Assembly: GCA_020832085.1 (NCBI GenBank)
Contig: JAFIFJ010000069.1
Span: forward strand, 1-56,000
From: Gammaproteobacteria bacterium
GTDB lineage: Bacteria; Pseudomonadota; Gammaproteobacteria; Pseudomonadales; Azotimanducaceae
Length of the DNA stretch: 56,000 nt
Direction: 5' to 3'
The position numbers and the translations under genes were made by a program. A model generated the notes under the pieces. That model saw nothing but the letters and a program-made list of their open reading frames with translations, made no database searches and was not told the DNA's origin. Each line of letters starts with the position of its first letter. Within the stretch, counting starts at the first letter, position 1. This document shows, one piece after another, positions 35,365 through 44,856 of this stretch.

Positions 35365-38300
35365 TCAGGCGGCGGATTCCATGACCTTCTTGGGCTTCAC
35401 CACGAACAGGAGATCGCCGGGATTGACCTGCTGACCGTTGGCGATATTGATGCGGGTGATGACGTAGTGCTGATCCGGTGGATACAGATCCACCTCGCCC
35501 TGGTTGAAGCTGGCCAGGGTCAGCGGCGAGAAAATCTTCATGGCTTCGAGCTGGCACAGGGTCTTGTCGATGGTCACGGCATCGCCCACCGACACGTACT
35601 CGGGCTCCGATGGAGACGGGGTGATGTAGAACACGCCGGTGGATGGCGACAGCACCTTGATTTCGTCGCTGCCTTCGATCTTGAGATCGGCAGCGTTCAC
35701 CAGGGAACCGGCAACACCCGCATCCTGCTGAATCTCCTCGATCAGCTCCTCAGGGTCGAGTTTGGCAAGCAGTCCCTCGAGGTAGCTGGTGTCGTAGTCA
35801 CCACTGCGGAACGTGCTGTCGGCGAGAATGCGCTTGAGCAGGGCAACGTTGGTGCAGATACCCTCGATGCGCACCGTATCCAGATAGCTCAGCAGCAGGT
35901 CTGCTGCCGCATCACGATCCGTTGCGTGGGCAATGATCTGCGCCACCATGGAATCGTAGAAGGGCGACACCACCTTGCCCTCACCAACGGAGGCGATGAC
36001 GTCGATGCCGGGGGTCTGCGGAAATTCGCAGCGGGTCACAGCGCCGGGATCCGGCCGGAACACCAGCCTGCCGTCATTGCTGAGGACGATCTTCTCGGCC
36101 GTGACCCTGACCTCGATGGAATAGCCGTCATTGCCGATCTTAAGATCAGCGATACTGCCGCCGGAGGCGATTCGGAACTGCTCGGCCACGATGTCCACAC
36201 CGGACACGTACTCGGTGACGGGATGCTCCACCTGCAGCCGCGTGTTCATTTCCATGAAGTACACGGCATCGTTGACCACGTCGTAGATGAACTCCACCGT
36301 CCCGGCGCCGACGTAGCCCACTTCCGACGCCAGCGCAGCGGTGTGCTCCAGCACCAGCCGTTCCATCTCCGGAGACAATGCCGTCGAGCCGGACTCCTCC
36401 ACCACCTTCTGCTTGTTGCGCTGAACGGAACAGTCGCGGATGCCCAGCACCCGGGTATTGCCGTGGGTGTCACGCAGCAGCTGCGCCTCGATGTGGCGCA
36501 GTGAGAGCACATATTTCTCGAGGTAGACGTCACCGTTGCCGAAGGCGTTGCGCGCCTCGGCGGCCACCTGCCGGAACAGATCGTGAAAGTCCTCCGGCCG
36601 CTCCACCACCTGAATGCCCTTGCCGCCGCCGCCGTGCACGGCCTTGATCAGCACCGGATAGCCGATCTGTTCCGCCACGCTGGAGGCGCGGTCCACCTGG
36701 GTGACGATGCCATGGCTGCCGGGCACCACCGGCACGCCGAGCTTGCGGGCGGTGTTGATGGCGTTGGACTTGTTGCCCATGGTCTCCATGGCCTCCACCG
36801 GCGGGCCGATGAAGTTGATGCCATGACTGCGGCAGAGTTCGGCGAACTGGGCATTCTCCGACAGGAAGCCAATGCCCGGATGCAGGGAATCCGCTTTTTC
36901 GTGCTCGGCCACGCGCACCACGGACAGTCCGTTGAGGTAGCTCTCATCCGGCGTATTGCCGCCGATGCAAACCACCCGGTCCTTGGACCCGAGCATGTCC
37001 ACAGCCACCGAGTCCATGTCCGGATCCGACTGCACGAGCACCACCTCGATCCCCTGCTGACGGGCGATGCGCACCAGCTTGGTGGCGGTACAGCCACGGG
37101 CATGAATCAAAGTGCGCTTCACCGGCCGGATCAGGTGATCGTAGTTCTCCACCGTGGCGTCGAGCCGCAGCACCTGCGGCATGTCGCTGGTGATGGTGCC
37201 GGACATGACCCGCTGCACCACGGTGCGGACGTCGTCCTTGGGCAGCGGCATCTCCGGGTCCACCCGCCGCAGCGCATCGTCGAGTTCCGGCTGGAAGGGG
37301 TGCCGCACCAGCCCCTGCATGGCCCCCGGAACCAGCGACAGGTAGTTCGCCAGCGTGGCGTGACTCGGCAGGTTGGACGGCACGACGATCTGGCCGGCAA
37401 AGGGCATGTTGGTGCCGGACAGATAGAAGGTCTGCACCAGGGGATGGGTGACGAAACTGGCCTGGGCACCACCTGTGCAGTCTCCGAAACCGAAGACGAT
37501 CACGGGCAGGTCGATGTCACGAACGAAGCGGGTGATGCGATCATTCACTGCCGCCATGGAGAACAGGGCACCCGCCCCTTCCTTGGTCTGCATGCCGCCT
37601 GACGAGATGAAGCAGACCACCGGCAGCCGTCGCTGGGCGCAGACCACCAGCAGGTGACAGAATTTCTCGGCGCTGGCCATATCGAAAGCGCCGGCCTGGA
37701 ATTCGACGTTGGAAATCACCGCCCCGCACTGGAAGGACTGTTCGCCGTTCCTGAAGCGACCAATGCCGGTGAGGATGCCGCTCGGCGGCCGCTTGCCGGC
37801 CAGGGCCTGCTCGATGGACTGCCGGAATCCGGGGAACTGCACCGGATCGGAACTGATCAGGTCGGAATAGAGTTCCTGGAACTCGTCGAAGAACTCGGCA
37901 ATGAAGTGCTCCGGCAGGGCATTGCGCTTGCGCTTTTCCTGAGTCAGCACTTTCTGAATCAGCAGATCCCGGTAGGCAATGGTCAGGCGGTTCCAGAAAT
38001 CCTTGCGGCGACCGATGTTGCGCGGATTGATGCGGCCATCGTACTTGCGCCCTTCGCGCTCAGCGGCGATGTAGGAGGGCAGCATGCGCTCGAAGAGGTG
38101 GGTGACCACCACCAGCAGCGTGTCGGACAAGTGCGGGAAGCCGGACTTCTTCCACTCCTCCACCGATTTCAGGAAAACATTGGCCTTCAGATAGCTGTCG
38201 AGACGCTCCAGCCAGTCGAAGGCCTGACTCTCGAGCATCGGCGCCACCGCATCTTGGGGCTGATCAGCCAGGCCGAGCAGCGGCAGCGGCAGGCCATGGG

Positions 38301-40326
38301 CTGCCTGATTCAGACAGCGCCCGAGCAGCCGCGTCATGGACTCCCGCGACAGGGCACGCTTGTCGTCGGCCTCCTCGGCAATGGAATCGAGGCTCTGGAT
38401 AACTTCCGTGTAAAGCGCGTCGAACACCAGCAGGTTCAGACACTCGCGCTGAAAGTCCTCGCGCAACTCGTCTTCGAGCAGGACATCGAGGATGGTGACT
38501 TCGGACAGCGGCAGCGGCTCCGCCACACCGGAACGCTCCTCGATGAACTCGGGATAATGGGAGCTGAGCAGGGCCCGTCCAGCCCGGATGGCGGCTGCAC
38601 TGCCCGCAGGGGCCGGGCCGGCAACGACGCCGCGCAGCGCGTCCGGGACTTCGCCGGCATCGATGGGAGCATCCGCAAGGATGTTGTGCGCCGACAGAAT
38701 GAGGTTGAGTTCCGCCACCATGTTGCTGCGCAGGTAGCTGTCCGATTTGTCCGCCACGCCCTGCTTGGAGAGCAGCTTGCGGCCCTCGTGGGAGAAGCGT
38801 TCACGCAGGAATGCCGACAGCGGAGCGTCGTCCTCCCGCAGGTGACGGGCGAACTTGCGGGCCTCATTGAGATCCTCGGTGCGCAACAGCAGGCGGGTCG
38901 CCGCCGGCTCCCGCAGATGCTCCACCAGGGCGGCAAAGTTGCCGCCCGCCTCATGCTTCCAGCGATTGTAGAGATAGGTGGAGACGGTGAGCAGCAGGAC
39001 CGCCCGCGCGTCCTCGTAGTTCTTCTTCGGTTCCCCGAAGAACAACTGCGCAATGCGTCCACGTTCGTCGTGAACCGCCTGCTTCTTTTCCTGATAGTTC
39101 TTCCAGGCCTTGGACAACGCGTCATCGTAGACCAGCTTCTCAGGATCCTGCAGCCAGGACAGGAACGCCCGCCGCCGTTCGCGATCGGCACGATCAGCCA
39201 GTTCGCCCTGGGGCACCTCGGCCGCGGCCAGCCGCCCGTACTGTTTCACGGTGGTGGAGCGGATGCGCTTGCGCACGCCGAGATAACGCAGATAGCGATA
39301 GGTCACGCCGAAGACGTTGGTGTACTCGGTGGGCGACTTGGTGTTCGACAGGGAGGCGCTGGCCTCGGTGGCGTTCAGGCGCGGCGAAGGATTCAGGTAG
39401 CGCTCGAGATTGCGTTGGTAGTGATCGAGGATGTACGGGTTCGCGCCCACGAAGGCACGGGTGCTCTGCTCGACGCTGAGAATCCCGGTGACAATGGCCA
39501 GGCGCAGGTTGGCGAGCTTGTCGTCGCCCTCCCCGGGCACGTAGTCGATGACGCCGTCGATGTTGCCCTGACGACAGAGTTCGTAGGCCGACACCCCCAC
39601 CTGCTTGGCGCACTCCTGCCAGGACAGGTTGTACTTGCGGGCGATGTTCGCGAGCCCCTTGGGCTGAATGGTGTTGAAGACACCGTCGCGCACCGACAGG
39701 ATCAGGTTGCTCGCCGCAAGGGGAATGGCGCCACCGGAATAGCCGAGACCGAAAATGATCCCAAGGGTGGGAACATCCACGTTGCACATTTCCGCAATGA
39801 GCCGGCTGATGGAGTGGGCCTGATTGTGGCGGTTGGCCTCCTCTTCGGCATCGGCCCCGGGCGTATCCATGAGGCTGACGATGGGCAGGCTGCGCTTGGA
39901 CCACTCATCCACGCGCCGCGCCGCGGCCAAATGATGCCGAGGCATCCACACCCCGTTCTTGACGCTGCGATCCTGGGCGATGAACCCCACTTGACGGTAT
40001 TCGTCGCCGAAGTCCATGGTCACCACGGCGGAGTAGAAAGGGCCGTCCTCTTCCACCTGAGCGATGCGCAGGCCAAGCTTCGGGATGACGCTGCGCGCGC
40101 TGATCCGGCCCTTGTCCTCGGCGGGCGCCACGCAGCGCTCGATGTAGGTATCGATGTCCATATTGCGCAGCTTTTCGAGCTGCCGATCGATGGCGCGCCC
40201 GGACAGCAGACCCTGCACATGGTCCTGGATCGTGGTGGTCTCGCGTTCGGCGAACAGCGAGAAATCCTTCGCCAGACTCTCGGCGATCAGGAACAGCTGA
40301 TCACCTTCCTGCTGCGGCGTCTGCAT
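35365..40326 (-). CDS. Single-chain multidomain acyl-CoA carboxylase (CT-BC-BCCP)
   Basis: 1653 residues from the ATG at 40326 (AAGGGAG 5 bases upstream; a GTG two codons earlier is less likely). Domains in order: AccA-like carboxyltransferase (about 80-270, with SLMDTPGADAEEEANR and FGLGYSGGAIPLA); a helical region of about 550 residues with no recognised domain; AccD-like carboxyltransferase (850-1030, CFISSGGMQTKEG and DCTGGAQASF); biotin carboxylase (1071-1520, GGGGKG loop, EKYV, EMNTRLQVEHPVTE); biotin carrier (1550-1650, EAMK, biotinyl Lys1597). It should carboxylate an acyl-CoA using ATP and bicarbonate. AccD's usual zinc ribbon is not seen. Related giant proteins exist, but the substrate is unknown. 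Confidence 0.88.
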   Translation of the reverse strand: MQTPQQEGDQLFLIAESLAKDFSLFAERETTTIQDHVQGLLSGRAIDRQLEKLRNMDIDTYIERCVAPAEDKGRISARSVIPKLGLRIAQVEEDGPFYSAVVTMDFGDEYRQVGFIAQDRSVKNGVWMPRHHLAAARRVDEWSKRSLPIVSLMDTPGADAEEEANRHNQAHSISRLIAEMCNVDVPTLGIIFGLGYSGGAIPLAASNLILSVRDGVFNTIQPKGLANIARKYNLSWQECAKQVGVSAYELCRQGNIDGVIDYVPGEGDDKLANLRLAIVTGILSVEQSTRAFVGANPYILDHYQRNLERYLNPSPRLNATEASASLSNTKSPTEYTNVFGVTYRYLRYLGVRKRIRSTTVKQYGRLAAAEVPQGELADRADRERRRAFLSWLQDPEKLVYDDALSKAWKNYQEKKQAVHDERGRIAQLFFGEPKKNYEDARAVLLLTVSTYLYNRWKHEAGGNFAALVEHLREPAATRLLLRTEDLNEARKFARHLREDDAPLSAFLRERFSHEGRKLLSKQGVADKSDSYLRSNMVAELNLILSAHNILADAPIDAGEVPDALRGVVAGPAPAGSAAAIRAGRALLSSHYPEFIEERSGVAEPLPLSEVTILDVLLEDELREDFQRECLNLLVFDALYTEVIQSLDSIAEEADDKRALSRESMTRLLGRCLNQAAHGLPLPLLGLADQPQDAVAPMLESQAFDWLERLDSYLKANVFLKSVEEWKKSGFPHLSDTLLVVVTHLFERMLPSYIAAEREGRKYDGRINPRNIGRRKDFWNRLTIAYRDLLIQKVLTQEKRKRNALPEHFIAEFFDEFQELYSDLISSDPVQFPGFRQSIEQALAGKRPPSGILTGIGRFRNGEQSFQCGAVISNVEFQAGAFDMASAEKFCHLLVVCAQRRLPVVCFISSGGMQTKEGAGALFSMAAVNDRITRFVRDIDLPVIVFGFGDCTGGAQASFVTHPLVQTFYLSGTNMPFAGQIVVPSNLPSHATLANYLSLVPGAMQGLVRHPFQPELDDALRRVDPEMPLPKDDVRTVVQRVMSGTITSDMPQVLRLDATVENYDHLIRPVKRTLIHARGCTATKLVRIARQQGIEVVLVQSDPDMDSVAVDMLGSKDRVVCIGGNTPDESYLNGLSVVRVAEHEKADSLHPGIGFLSENAQFAELCRSHGINFIGPPVEAMETMGNKSNAINTARKLGVPVVPGSHGIVTQVDRASSVAEQIGYPVLIKAVHGGGGKGIQVVERPEDFHDLFRQVAAEARNAFGNGDVYLEKYVLSLRHIEAQLLRDTHGNTRVLGIRDCSVQRNKQKVVEESGSTALSPEMERLVLEHTAALASEVGYVGAGTVEFIYDVVNDAVYFMEMNTRLQVEHPVTEYVSGVDIVAEQFRIASGGSIADLKIGNDGYSIEVRVTAEKIVLSNDGRLVFRPDPGAVTRCEFPQTPGIDVIASVGEGKVVSPFYDSMVAQIIAHATDRDAAADLLLSYLDTVRIEGICTNVALLKRILADSTFRSGDYDTSYLEGLLAKLDPEELIEEIQQDAGVAGSLVNAADLKIEGSDEIKVLSPSTGVFYITPSPSEPEYVSVGDAVTIDKTLCQLEAMKIFSPLTLASFNQGEVDLYPPDQHYVITRINIANGQQVNPGDLLFVVKPKKVMESAA

Positions 40327-40693
40327 CGACACTCCCTTAAACCTTCATTTCTCGCCTCGGCCCGGCGGCGGGATTCTCGGGCAACACTTTATACAAGAGC
40401 TGCAACCGATTGAATTCCAAGAACTTACCCGACTGTTCCAAAACCGGCAAACCCGCGCAAGATAGCACGGAGCGCGGCACTCGTTCTGCAGCCACTGTCA
40501 GGCTACTTTCGCCATGCCCGCGAACGGGCGCAGATCATCGCCCACAGCGGCCAAAAACTGAACCTTTACCACGCCTGCCTGCGGGGATGCAGGCGGCTCC
40601 CATACCGTCAGCGCTGGACACTGGGCTGGCCGGAACGGAAGAATGGCGCGCCAGAGGTCAAGGGCCCAAGCCCACTCATCATCAGGATTCCCC
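40327..40693. promoter_or_regulatory. Intergenic region between the carboxylase and moaB, with a promoter candidate and a hairpin
   Basis: This 367-base gap has no gene. On the minus strand TATAAA (complement of 40388-40393) is a -10 candidate about 62 bases before the carboxylase ATG; no clear -35 is seen. A hairpin of 7 pairs, CGCCTGC (40572-40578) with GCAGGCG (40589-40595), has a 10-base loop and resembles the cores of intergenic palindromic repeats. The rest shows nothing recognisable except the moaB ribosome binding site (CAGGA) near 40684. Confidence 0.4.
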
Positions 40694-41209
40694 ATGGCTG
40701 ATCCGACCCCACAACCGCTGAACATCGCGGTTCTCACCGTCTCCGACAGCCGCACCCTCAAGACGGATACCTCCGGCAGGCTGCTGGCCGATCTGCTGAC
40801 CGCTGCCGGCCACCAGCTTGCCGGCCGCGACCTCGTGGCCGATGACCGCTACCAGCTGCGGGCCGTCGTCTCGCGCTGGATCGCCGATCCCCTCATCGAC
40901 GTCATCGTCACCACCGGCGGCACCGGCTTCACCGGACGCGACAGCACCCCCGAGGCCTTGCTGCCGTTGTTCGACAAGACCATCGACGGCTTCGGCGAAC
41001 TCTTCCGTCAGCTTTCCTATGAGGAGATCGGCACGTCAACGGTGCAGTCCCGCGCCGTGGGCGGTCTCGCCAACGGCACCCTGATCTTCGCCCTGCCCGG
41101 GTCTTCCGGCGCCTGCCGAACCGGCTGGGAACGCATCCTCTGCAGTCAGCTCGACATCCGCCACAAACCCTGCAACTTCGTCGAACTGATTCCCCGCTTC
41201 CGCGAATGA
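40694..41209 (+). CDS. moaB: Molybdenum cofactor biosynthesis protein MoaB
   Basis: 171 residues. [19 protein letters not shown] is the MoaB/MogA start. [20 protein letters not shown] is the conserved molybdopterin-binding motif, and [15 protein letters not shown] the usual later one. The family adenylylates molybdopterin; MoaB's exact role in bacteria with MogA is unclear. The ATG at 40694 has AGGA 5 to 9 bases upstream. No other cofactor genes are nearby except the damaged MoaD-like gene at the left end. It converges with the MaoC gene. Confidence 0.92.
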   Translation: MADPTPQPLNIAVLTVSDSRTLKTDTSGRLLADLLTAAGHQLAGRDLVADDRYQLRAVVSRWIADPLIDVIVTTGGTGFTGRDSTPEALLPLFDKTIDGFGELFRQLSYEEIGTSTVQSRAVGGLANGTLIFALPGSSGACRTGWERILCSQLDIRHKPCNFVELIPRFRE

Positions 41210-41240
41210 CGCCGGCGACGGCCGGCGCCGGTTCACCTGC

Positions 41241-41723
41241 TCAGGAATAGATCATCCGGCTCAGGAACTCCGCCACGCAGCCGGGCTTGGGCTCACCGTC
41301 GATCTCCACCGTGATCTTGTTCTTCACCTGCACCGTGTTCGGATTGACCAGGGTCACTTCCATCAGTTCTCGGTGGGCGCGGACCTTCGCGTTGACCTTC
41401 ACCGGATTCGGAAAGCGAACTTTGTCGAGGCCGTAGTTCACGCCCATGACCACGCCCTTGAAGGCCTCAGGATTCTGCTGCGGGATGCTCGACACCAGAT
41501 GCGGGAGCAGCGACAGCGTGAGAAAGCCGTGGGCGATGGTCACCTTGTAGGGCGACAGTTCAGCGGACTTCACCGGGTCGATGTGAATGAACTGGTGATC
41601 GAGGGTGGCATCGGCAAAAAGGTTGATGCGGTCCTGCTCGACGGTGATCCACTCGCCGTGGCCGTCGGGCTTGCCGATCTGGCCCTTGAGTATCTCGACA
41701 GCTTGCTCTGCTGCAGTAGCCAT
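41241..41723 (-). CDS. MaoC-type (R)-specific enoyl-CoA hydratase family protein
   Basis: 160 residues. The ATG at 41723 has GGAGG upstream. The hot-dog fold motif DRINLFADATLDHQFIH carries the catalytic Asp (D-x4-H) and is followed by SPYKVTIAHGFLTLSL with the AHG. GVNYGLDKVRFPNPVKV is typical of the NodN/MaoC group. It hydrates or dehydrates enoyl-CoA; members are used in polyester or fatty-acid metabolism. It stands divergent from the FabY-type synthase, and a shared promoter region of 241 bases separates them. Confidence 0.87.
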   Translation of the reverse strand: MATAAEQAVEILKGQIGKPDGHGEWITVEQDRINLFADATLDHQFIHIDPVKSAELSPYKVTIAHGFLTLSLLPHLVSSIPQQNPEAFKGVVMGVNYGLDKVRFPNPVKVNAKVRAHRELMEVTLVNPNTVQVKNKITVEIDGEPKPGCVAEFLSRMIYS

Positions 41724-41964
41724 GACGCGTCCTCCGGTTGGGTAGAAAGGGGGAGAAAAAAGGCCGCGGTAGTTTGCAGAGCGACGCCGGGGTTGTCCAC
41801 GCAACAGCGAAGCCAGCCGGCAACCGCAAACCCTCTGGATCCGGGGAAGTAGGAACGGGCACGGAATGCAGGCTAGAATCCCGGGGTTGAGCTGAGTCCG
41901 TCAACCGGCTGCATGCGATGGTCCGTAGCCGCCGCTTCCGCCTCCAACCAAGAGGGAGAATGCA

Positions 41965-43839
41965 TTGTCCCGCTTACCCGTGATCGTCGGCCTCGGTGGC
42001 GTCAATCCGGCCGGCCGCCTGTCCGCCCACCACGCCTACCGCCGGCTCGTGATCGATCGTCTGCCGCAGCCCGACGCGGACGCCACCTGGCGCAGCCTCG
42101 GTGGACTCATGAACCTCACCGGGGGCCAGCTCCCGGACGAGGAACAGCGGCAGTTCATTCTCGATCACACCCTGGTCCGTCGCATCGAGCCTCATCTCAT
42201 AGATGTGGACGCCATCCCCTGGAATCGGTCTTTCGAACTCCAGCCTGCCAGCGGCGACAGGCTGGTGTTCCGCACCCGCGAGCGCCTGCTGCCGGACAAT
42301 GTTCCCGAGGACTGGGACGTGAAGGCCGTGGGCGACTCCCCCGGCCTGGTTGAAGTCTCCGTGCCCCGCACGCTGGAGATGCTGCTCCCCGACACCCGCG
42401 TATCCCGGGTGCAGAGCGCCGGCCAGCTGCCCACCGGCTTCGAGCCCGAACGGCTGTATCAATCCCGCAGCCATCCCCGCGGCCTGGCCATGACCGTATT
42501 CGGTGCTTCCGATGCCGTGCGCTCTCTGGGCATGGACTGGGAGACGATCCGCGCCGCGGTCCGCCCGGACGAAGTCGCGGTCTATGCCGGCAGTGGCATG
42601 GGCCAGCTGGACTTCAACGGCAGCGGCGGCATGATCCAGAGCCAGCTCATGGGCAAGCGGGTCACAGCCAAACAATGCGCGCTCGGCCTCGCCGAGATGC
42701 CCGCGGACTTTGTCAACGCCTACATTCTCGGCAGCGTTGGCACCACCGGCACCAATCTCGGGGCCTGCGCCACATTCCTCTACAATCTGCGCCAGGGCAT
42801 CGACGACATCCGCTCGGGCAAGCGCCGGGTGGTATTCGTCGGCAACGCCGAAGCTCCCGTGATTCCCGAGATCATCGAAGGCTATCGCACCATGGGTGCG
42901 CTGGCGGAGGACGAGGATCTGATGCGCATCGATGGGCGCAACGATCACGCCGATCACCGCAGAGCCTGCAGGCCCTTTTCCGACAACTGCGGCTTCACGC
43001 TGGCGGAGTCCGCCGTGTTCACGGTGCTGATGGACGACGAACTGGCCCTGGAACTTGGCGCCGACATTCTCGGTGCGGTGGGCGATGTCTTCATCAATGC
43101 CGACGGCTACAAGAAGTCGATACCCGGGCCCGGTATCGGCAACTACCTGACCATCGGCAAGGCCCTGGCCACCGGCCGGGCGATCTGCGGCGAAGACAGC
43201 GTCCGCCGGCGCAGCTACATCCAGGCTCACGGCACCAGCACGCCGCAGAATCGGGTCACGGAATCCCACATCTTCAGCGAAATGGCCCGCATCTTCGGCA
43301 TCGACAAGTGGACGGTGGGTGCGGTGAAGGCCTACCTCGGCCATTCCCTGGCACCAGCCTCCGGCGACCAGCTCGCCATGGCCCTGGGCAGCTTCGCCTA
43401 TGGCCTCATCCCGGGCATCAAGACCATCGACCACGTTGCCGAGGACGTCCACACCGATCACCTCGACTTCCCCATGGATCACGTCGAGACGGGAGTGGAG
43501 GGCATGGACATGGTCTTCCTCAACTCCAAGGGCTTCGGCGGCAACAACGCCACCGGCCTGCTGCTGGCCCCCCACGTCACCCGGCGCATGATGGCGAAGC
43601 GCCATGGCGAAGCCGCCATGAAGCAGTGGCAGGCCCGCCACGAGAAAGTTGCCGCAGCCATAGAACAGTACGATGCGGCCATGACCCGGGGCGAAATGGC
43701 CCCCATCTACCGCTTCGGCGAAGGGGTGCTCGACGGCCCCGACCTGACCATGAACGATCGTGAAATCCGCATCCCGGGCTTTGCGCAGCCGGTGGATCTG
43801 GATCTGCCGAATCCCTATCCGGACATGGGGAAGGACTGA
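41965..43839 (+). CDS. fabY: Beta-ketoacyl-ACP synthase, FabY type
   Basis: 624 residues, close to Pseudomonas FabY (about 634). It starts at TTG after AGGGAG. The condensing-enzyme triad is Cys268 in LGACATF, His in YIQAHGTSTPQN and His in AYLGHSLAPASG. The extra N-terminal region of about 150 residues before the thiolase fold is a FabY feature. In P. aeruginosa, FabY makes acetoacetyl-ACP from acetyl-CoA and malonyl-ACP, replacing FabH at initiation. No other fab gene is adjacent, but MaoC and the large carboxylase are nearby on the minus strand. Whether it initiates fatty acid synthesis here is inference. Confidence 0.88.
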   Translation: MSRLPVIVGLGGVNPAGRLSAHHAYRRLVIDRLPQPDADATWRSLGGLMNLTGGQLPDEEQRQFILDHTLVRRIEPHLIDVDAIPWNRSFELQPASGDRLVFRTRERLLPDNVPEDWDVKAVGDSPGLVEVSVPRTLEMLLPDTRVSRVQSAGQLPTGFEPERLYQSRSHPRGLAMTVFGASDAVRSLGMDWETIRAAVRPDEVAVYAGSGMGQLDFNGSGGMIQSQLMGKRVTAKQCALGLAEMPADFVNAYILGSVGTTGTNLGACATFLYNLRQGIDDIRSGKRRVVFVGNAEAPVIPEIIEGYRTMGALAEDEDLMRIDGRNDHADHRRACRPFSDNCGFTLAESAVFTVLMDDELALELGADILGAVGDVFINADGYKKSIPGPGIGNYLTIGKALATGRAICGEDSVRRRSYIQAHGTSTPQNRVTESHIFSEMARIFGIDKWTVGAVKAYLGHSLAPASGDQLAMALGSFAYGLIPGIKTIDHVAEDVHTDHLDFPMDHVETGVEGMDMVFLNSKGFGGNNATGLLLAPHVTRRMMAKRHGEAAMKQWQARHEKVAAAIEQYDAAMTRGEMAPIYRFGEGVLDGPDLTMNDREIRIPGFAQPVDLDLPNPYPDMGKD

Positions 43840-43894
43840 GTCCGCCCTTGCCCGCAGGACGACAGCAGATCAAGGCGACAGGATGCATGCGGCC

Positions 43895-44743
43895 TCAGTG
43901 GACGATGGGTCCGCTGCCGGACTTGCGCTCCAGTTCCGCCACCCGTTCGAGCAGGGCCCTGCGGGGCTCACCATCGGGCAAGGAGTTTGCCAGCAGTTCC
44001 CATTCCATGATGGCCGACGCCCACTGTCCGATCTGCTCGTAGGCCAGCGCCCGATCCCGGTGCTCCAGACGCAGTCCGGGATCGGCCTCCTGCATCCAGC
44101 GGGAGTGGCGGATCAGCGCCAGATAGTCCCGCTCCGCCAGCGCCAGCTGCTTGAGATTGTTCAGCATCCGCACCAGCACCTGCTGGGAGCTGGCCTGCTG
44201 CAGGTGCTCTGGACCGAGCGACTGCCCTTCACCCTGCATCTGTTCGAGGAGGGTCTGGCAGTCCGCATGGGAAATGACCCGGCCGGCAAAGGGATCCACG
44301 AGCACCACCGCTGAACCCACCTCCGCGGCCCGCACGCGGATGAGGAAGTGGCCAGGGAAATTGACCCCCTCACAGCTGAGCCCGAGCCGCTGCCCGACTT
44401 CGGCGTAGATCACCCCCAGGGTGATGGGAATGCCGCAGTGGGTGTCCAGGACACGATCGATGTAGCTGTTGTCGCGCTGGTAGTAGCGTTCAGGGTCCCC
44501 GTGCAAACCGATGACGTCCTTGAGGTAGAAGCAGAGCCCTTCCACCTGCGCCAGCGGGTGCGCATGACCCGCCACGTACCCGGCAGCGGCAGCCGTCATG
44601 GCGGCCAGTTCCGCCTCCACCCGCGCCGGCTCGAACTGCGGCCGGTCACAAGCGGCCACAAGCAGTGCCGCCGCCAGCATGCCAGGGTCGTTGCCGGGGT
44701 CGTGGAATGCCCGGAACCGTGCCTTCAGCTCGTCGTCGATCAT
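43895..44743 (-). CDS. SirB1-family transglutaminase-like/TPR protein
   Basis: 282 residues from the ATG at 44743. The family core is THCGIPITLGVIYAEVGQRLGL, followed by CEGVNFPGHFLIRV, and DPFAGRVIS. A C-terminal helical region (about 165-270) fits tetratricopeptide-like repeats (LVRMLNNLKQLALAERDYLAL, then HRDRALAYEQIGQW). Its biochemical role is not established; SirB1-type genes are widespread in gammaproteobacteria, usually beside prfA/hemK. It converges with FabY. Confidence 0.85.
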   Translation of the reverse strand: MIDDELKARFRAFHDPGNDPGMLAAALLVAACDRPQFEPARVEAELAAMTAAAAGYVAGHAHPLAQVEGLCFYLKDVIGLHGDPERYYQRDNSYIDRVLDTHCGIPITLGVIYAEVGQRLGLSCEGVNFPGHFLIRVRAAEVGSAVVLVDPFAGRVISHADCQTLLEQMQGEGQSLGPEHLQQASSQQVLVRMLNNLKQLALAERDYLALIRHSRWMQEADPGLRLEHRDRALAYEQIGQWASAIMEWELLANSLPDGEPRRALLERVAELERKSGSGPIVH

Positions 44744-44820
44744 GGCTCTCGTCACCACTGCCCAGCCCAACGGTGGCCAAGGGCCGGAGAAAAGGCAAGA
44801 AGAGGCGGAACCGATGCCCA

Positions 44821-44836
44821 CCTGCAGCGCTGCAGG
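44821..44836. repeat. 16-base perfect palindrome after prfC
   Basis: CCTGCAGCGCTGCAGG is identical to its reverse complement. It lies 21 bases after the prfC stop, between prfC and the SirB1 gene on the same strand. A stem with essentially no loop is unfavourable in RNA, so a DNA-binding site or chance remains possible. Confidence 0.3.
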
Positions 44837-44856
44837 CCTGCCCCGTATTTCGTCCG

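Noticed and set aside
37654..40413. Open reading frame of 919 codons on the plus strand over the carboxylase
   Set aside because: Antisense to the carboxylase, which has clear domains. The composition and lack of motifs fit a shadow.
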